DNA of 64,000 nucleotides from Chlorocebus sabaeus (taxonomy: Eukaryota; Chordata; Mammalia; Primates; Cercopithecidae). Position 1 is the first letter of the stretch; the number at the start of each line of letters is the position of its first letter. Under the pieces are notes generated by a model. That model did no database searches. It saw only the letters and a program-made list of their open reading frames with translations, and was not told the origin of the DNA. Below are positions 61,996 through 64,000 of the stretch, one piece after another. The stretch is taken from NCBI RefSeq assembly GCF_047675955.1, contig NC_132914.1, positions 41,193,521-41,257,520 of the forward strand. Reading direction: 5' to 3'. The position numbers and the translations under genes are program-made.

Positions 61996-62366
61996 TGATA
62001 TGGTTTGGCTGTGTCCCCACCCAAATCTCATCTTGAATTTTAGTTTCCATAATCCCCACGTGGCATGGGAGAGACCCAGTGGGACTGAATCATAGAGATT
62101 GTTACTCCCATGCTATTCTCATGATAGTGAGTGAGTTCTCACAATATTTGATGGTTTTATAAGGGGCTTTTCCTCCTTTGCTTGGCACTTCTCCTTCCTG
62201 CCACCATAGGAAGAAGGATGTGTTTGCTTCCCTTTCCACCGTGATTATAAGTTTCCTGAGGTCTCCCTAGCCATGCTGAACTGTGAGTCAACTAAACCTC
62301 TTTCCTTCATAAATTAATCAGTCTCAGGTATGTCCTTACTTAGCAGTGTGAGAACGGACTAATACA
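61996..62366 (+). mobile_element. Solo THE1 LTR, second copy
   Basis: TGATATGGTTTGGCTGTGTC to 'gaacggactaataca', full length. It differs from the first copy, for example by retaining 'ttataaggggcttttcctcc'. Flanks gttta and gtgtg are at best a damaged duplication. Confidence 0.95.
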
Positions 62367-62744
62367 GTGTGTATGATTTATAATGTGTATACATCAAAAT
62401 TTCCAAAAAATAAATTCCCCTGACTAAATACTGCTCTATATAGCAGATGCTTTAAAAAATCTCTCTTATGAATGTAGATTGTCCCCTCTTCTCTGAAGGA
62501 TGCCATACCCTGCATTTTTAAAATCATGTTTACATATTTTGTTTTGTTTAAATACAAAAATGTATTAAGCTGAAAGTAAAATATAAGCCAAATGGCCTTA
62601 TTTATCACTTTAAAAAATAATTATCGTGTTTAAAAATCCCATAAAAAGGTACACAAGAAAAAGAAGTTTCCCCTCTTGCCTCAATGTAGAGAAAGAGACT
62701 ATGAAGATTTCCCTGGATACTCTTTTAAAATTAAGTTTTCTTAC

Positions 62745-62937
62745 CTTAACATTTTCTATTGCTTCCATAATTCTCTCTCTCAGGTTTGCAGAATCATTTA
62801 TTTGCTTTTTTAAATTTCTAATCACAATATCAAAGTGATTTCCTTTGAGCTGACCAAGTCTCAGGGAATCATCTACAGACCGAATATTAAAGACATTCAT
62901 TCTTTTCTTTTCAATTTCTTTTTCAATATTTTTCAAC
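62745..62937 (-). CDS. PUS7L: PUS7L 193-nt coding exon (first exon inside the window)
   Basis: Acceptor TTACTTATAG, donor AAG|GTAAGA. Its first base completes a codon begun in the exon to the right; the remaining 192 nt encode 64 residues from LKNIEKEIEKKRMNVFNIRS to EAIENVK. It contains LGQLKGNHFDIVIRN, the family's conserved block after the catalytic loop. The exon continues directly in frame into the 99-nt exon. The preceding exon, with the catalytic Asp expected from the family, is not in the window. Confidence 0.96.
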
Positions 62938-63893
62938 CTATAAGTAATAAATCATATAAAGTCAGATAAATTTTACATTTAAAAATTACTTTAAAATAAG
63001 GTTTTAAATGGCAGTAGCCAAGCAACACCTTATGAGAATACTAATACAAATTTTTTAGAATATTCTAAAGTTTATGTTATTTCACCAAATGTGTGCTTAA
63101 TACCCATTATTATAGGATTACATTAACAGAATTATTTTAAAAACTTGAACATATATTACTAACGTTATCATTCTTCCTATGTAGGCCTTCTAACTTCTTA
63201 GCTTGAGTGACAGAACCTCCTAGCAGTTCTCCCAATCTTCCTGTCCCCAACTCTGCTCCTTTCCTTCTCAGTCTCTTTCCCCAACATTACCAAGAAAAAT
63301 CACTGGCACCAGAGGATTTTCCTGAAATTCTGCTCTGACCACTTCTTTACACAAACTTTCAATTTTTCCCAACATCTAAAGAATTAATGTTTTCAATATT
63401 TTTAGAGTAACTTGTATGACCCCATAACGGCTGATATAAAATTTCCTTTATAGCCATAGTTTCCATACTCCTTACAGGAATTATATATGTGACAGACTAT
63501 TGAGTTTACTGCCCCACAAATATATCTCCAGTTTTCTGAATCTGCTAAAATTTTACTATTACTTGAAGTGTAATTAAAATTCCAGACTCATAAGCTAATT
63601 TAAAGTAATCTCTCCTTCTAAGAGGGGAGCTTTCATCTTAAATACATTTTAACATCTAAAGTCCTTCTTTCTGCCCTATCCTGCACTTCTTGACCACAAA
63701 AGCAAACTCAAATACTTTTTTTTTGCCCCCCATGTAAGAGCTTAGAAGCACTCGGAAGAGTCTACTTGCATATAGTGGATACTTAAACATGTGTTAACTA
63801 AGAATTAACATATCGATATTACATTAATTAGGCTGAATTTTGACCCAATTTTTCACATTTTGAAGTTTATCTTAAAGAAATTAGGCCGGGCGC
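62938..63893. other. PUS7L intron sequence, nothing recognised
   Basis: AT-rich with no exon-like segment matching PUS7L and no confident repeat. Confidence 0.5.
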
Positions 63894-64000
63894 GGTGGCT
63901 CAAGCCTGTAATCCCGGCACTTTGGGAGGCCGAGACGGGTGGATCACAAGGTCAGGAGATTGAGACCATCCTGGCTAACACGGTGAAACCCCGTCTCTAC
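63894..64000 (+). repeat. AluY (Old World monkey type), cut by window end
   Basis: GGCCGGGCGCGGTGGCTCAAG then GCCGAGACGGGTGG shows the same diagnostic bases as the Alu at 34,811-35,112. Only the first ~107 nt are inside the window. Confidence 0.95.

Overview
The window is primate nuclear DNA: about 60% A+T, dense in Alu, L1, MIR, L2, THE1, MER and ERV copies, with spliced exons and no bacterial-style operons. Several young Alus carry base changes typical of Old World monkey AluY lineages (CTCAAGCC near the head, GAGACGGG, a CTAGCCGGGCG box, CGTAAACCC). The source is therefore probably a cercopithecid monkey and not an ape. This rests on family knowledge, since no database search was possible.

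Layout. Positions 1-46,091 hold no protein-coding exon that I can support and are an intergenic repeat field. From left to right: an L1 fragment (1730-5985) with a 5S rRNA scrap inside it; Alu, MIR and L2 fragments; a long minus-strand L1 (about 12,140-25,820), split by a 6.3 kb class I endogenous retrovirus copy (14,208-20,515) and by an L1-5'UTR/Alu chimeric block; a run of older L1M fragments with nested Alus and a MER1 element (28,090-36,270); MIR, L2 and a Tigger/MER44 element; and two further L1 3' ends (40,246-43,583).

Positions 46,092-64,000 are the 3' half of one real gene on the minus strand, PUS7L, a TruD-family pseudouridine synthase paralogue. Six coding exons with canonical splice sites join without a frame break and encode the last 346 residues. 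The upstream exons, including the one expected to carry the catalytic aspartate, lie to the right of the window. The introns contain a solo HML-2-type LTR5, a half MADE1 mariner, Alus, MLT1, two THE1 LTRs, MER5 and another hAT-like element, and a possible alternative exon. From the human map, which I recall and did not check, this is the interval between ADAMTS20 and PUS7L/IRAK4 on 12q12.

The most unusual items are: (1) the retrovirus copy has an R-U5...U3-R-poly(A) structure with a short target duplication, so it looks like an L1-mobilised retrocopy of viral RNA and not a normal provirus; (2) a tailless, 3'-truncated 5S rRNA retrocopy flanked by a 14-bp duplication; (3) a chimeric L1-5'UTR + Alu-3'end + poly(A) block replacing part of L1 ORF2; (4) an open 64-nt exon-like segment in a PUS7L intron whose phase matches the neighbouring 82-nt exon. 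No CRISPR array, prokaryotic operon or complete non-coding RNA gene is visible.
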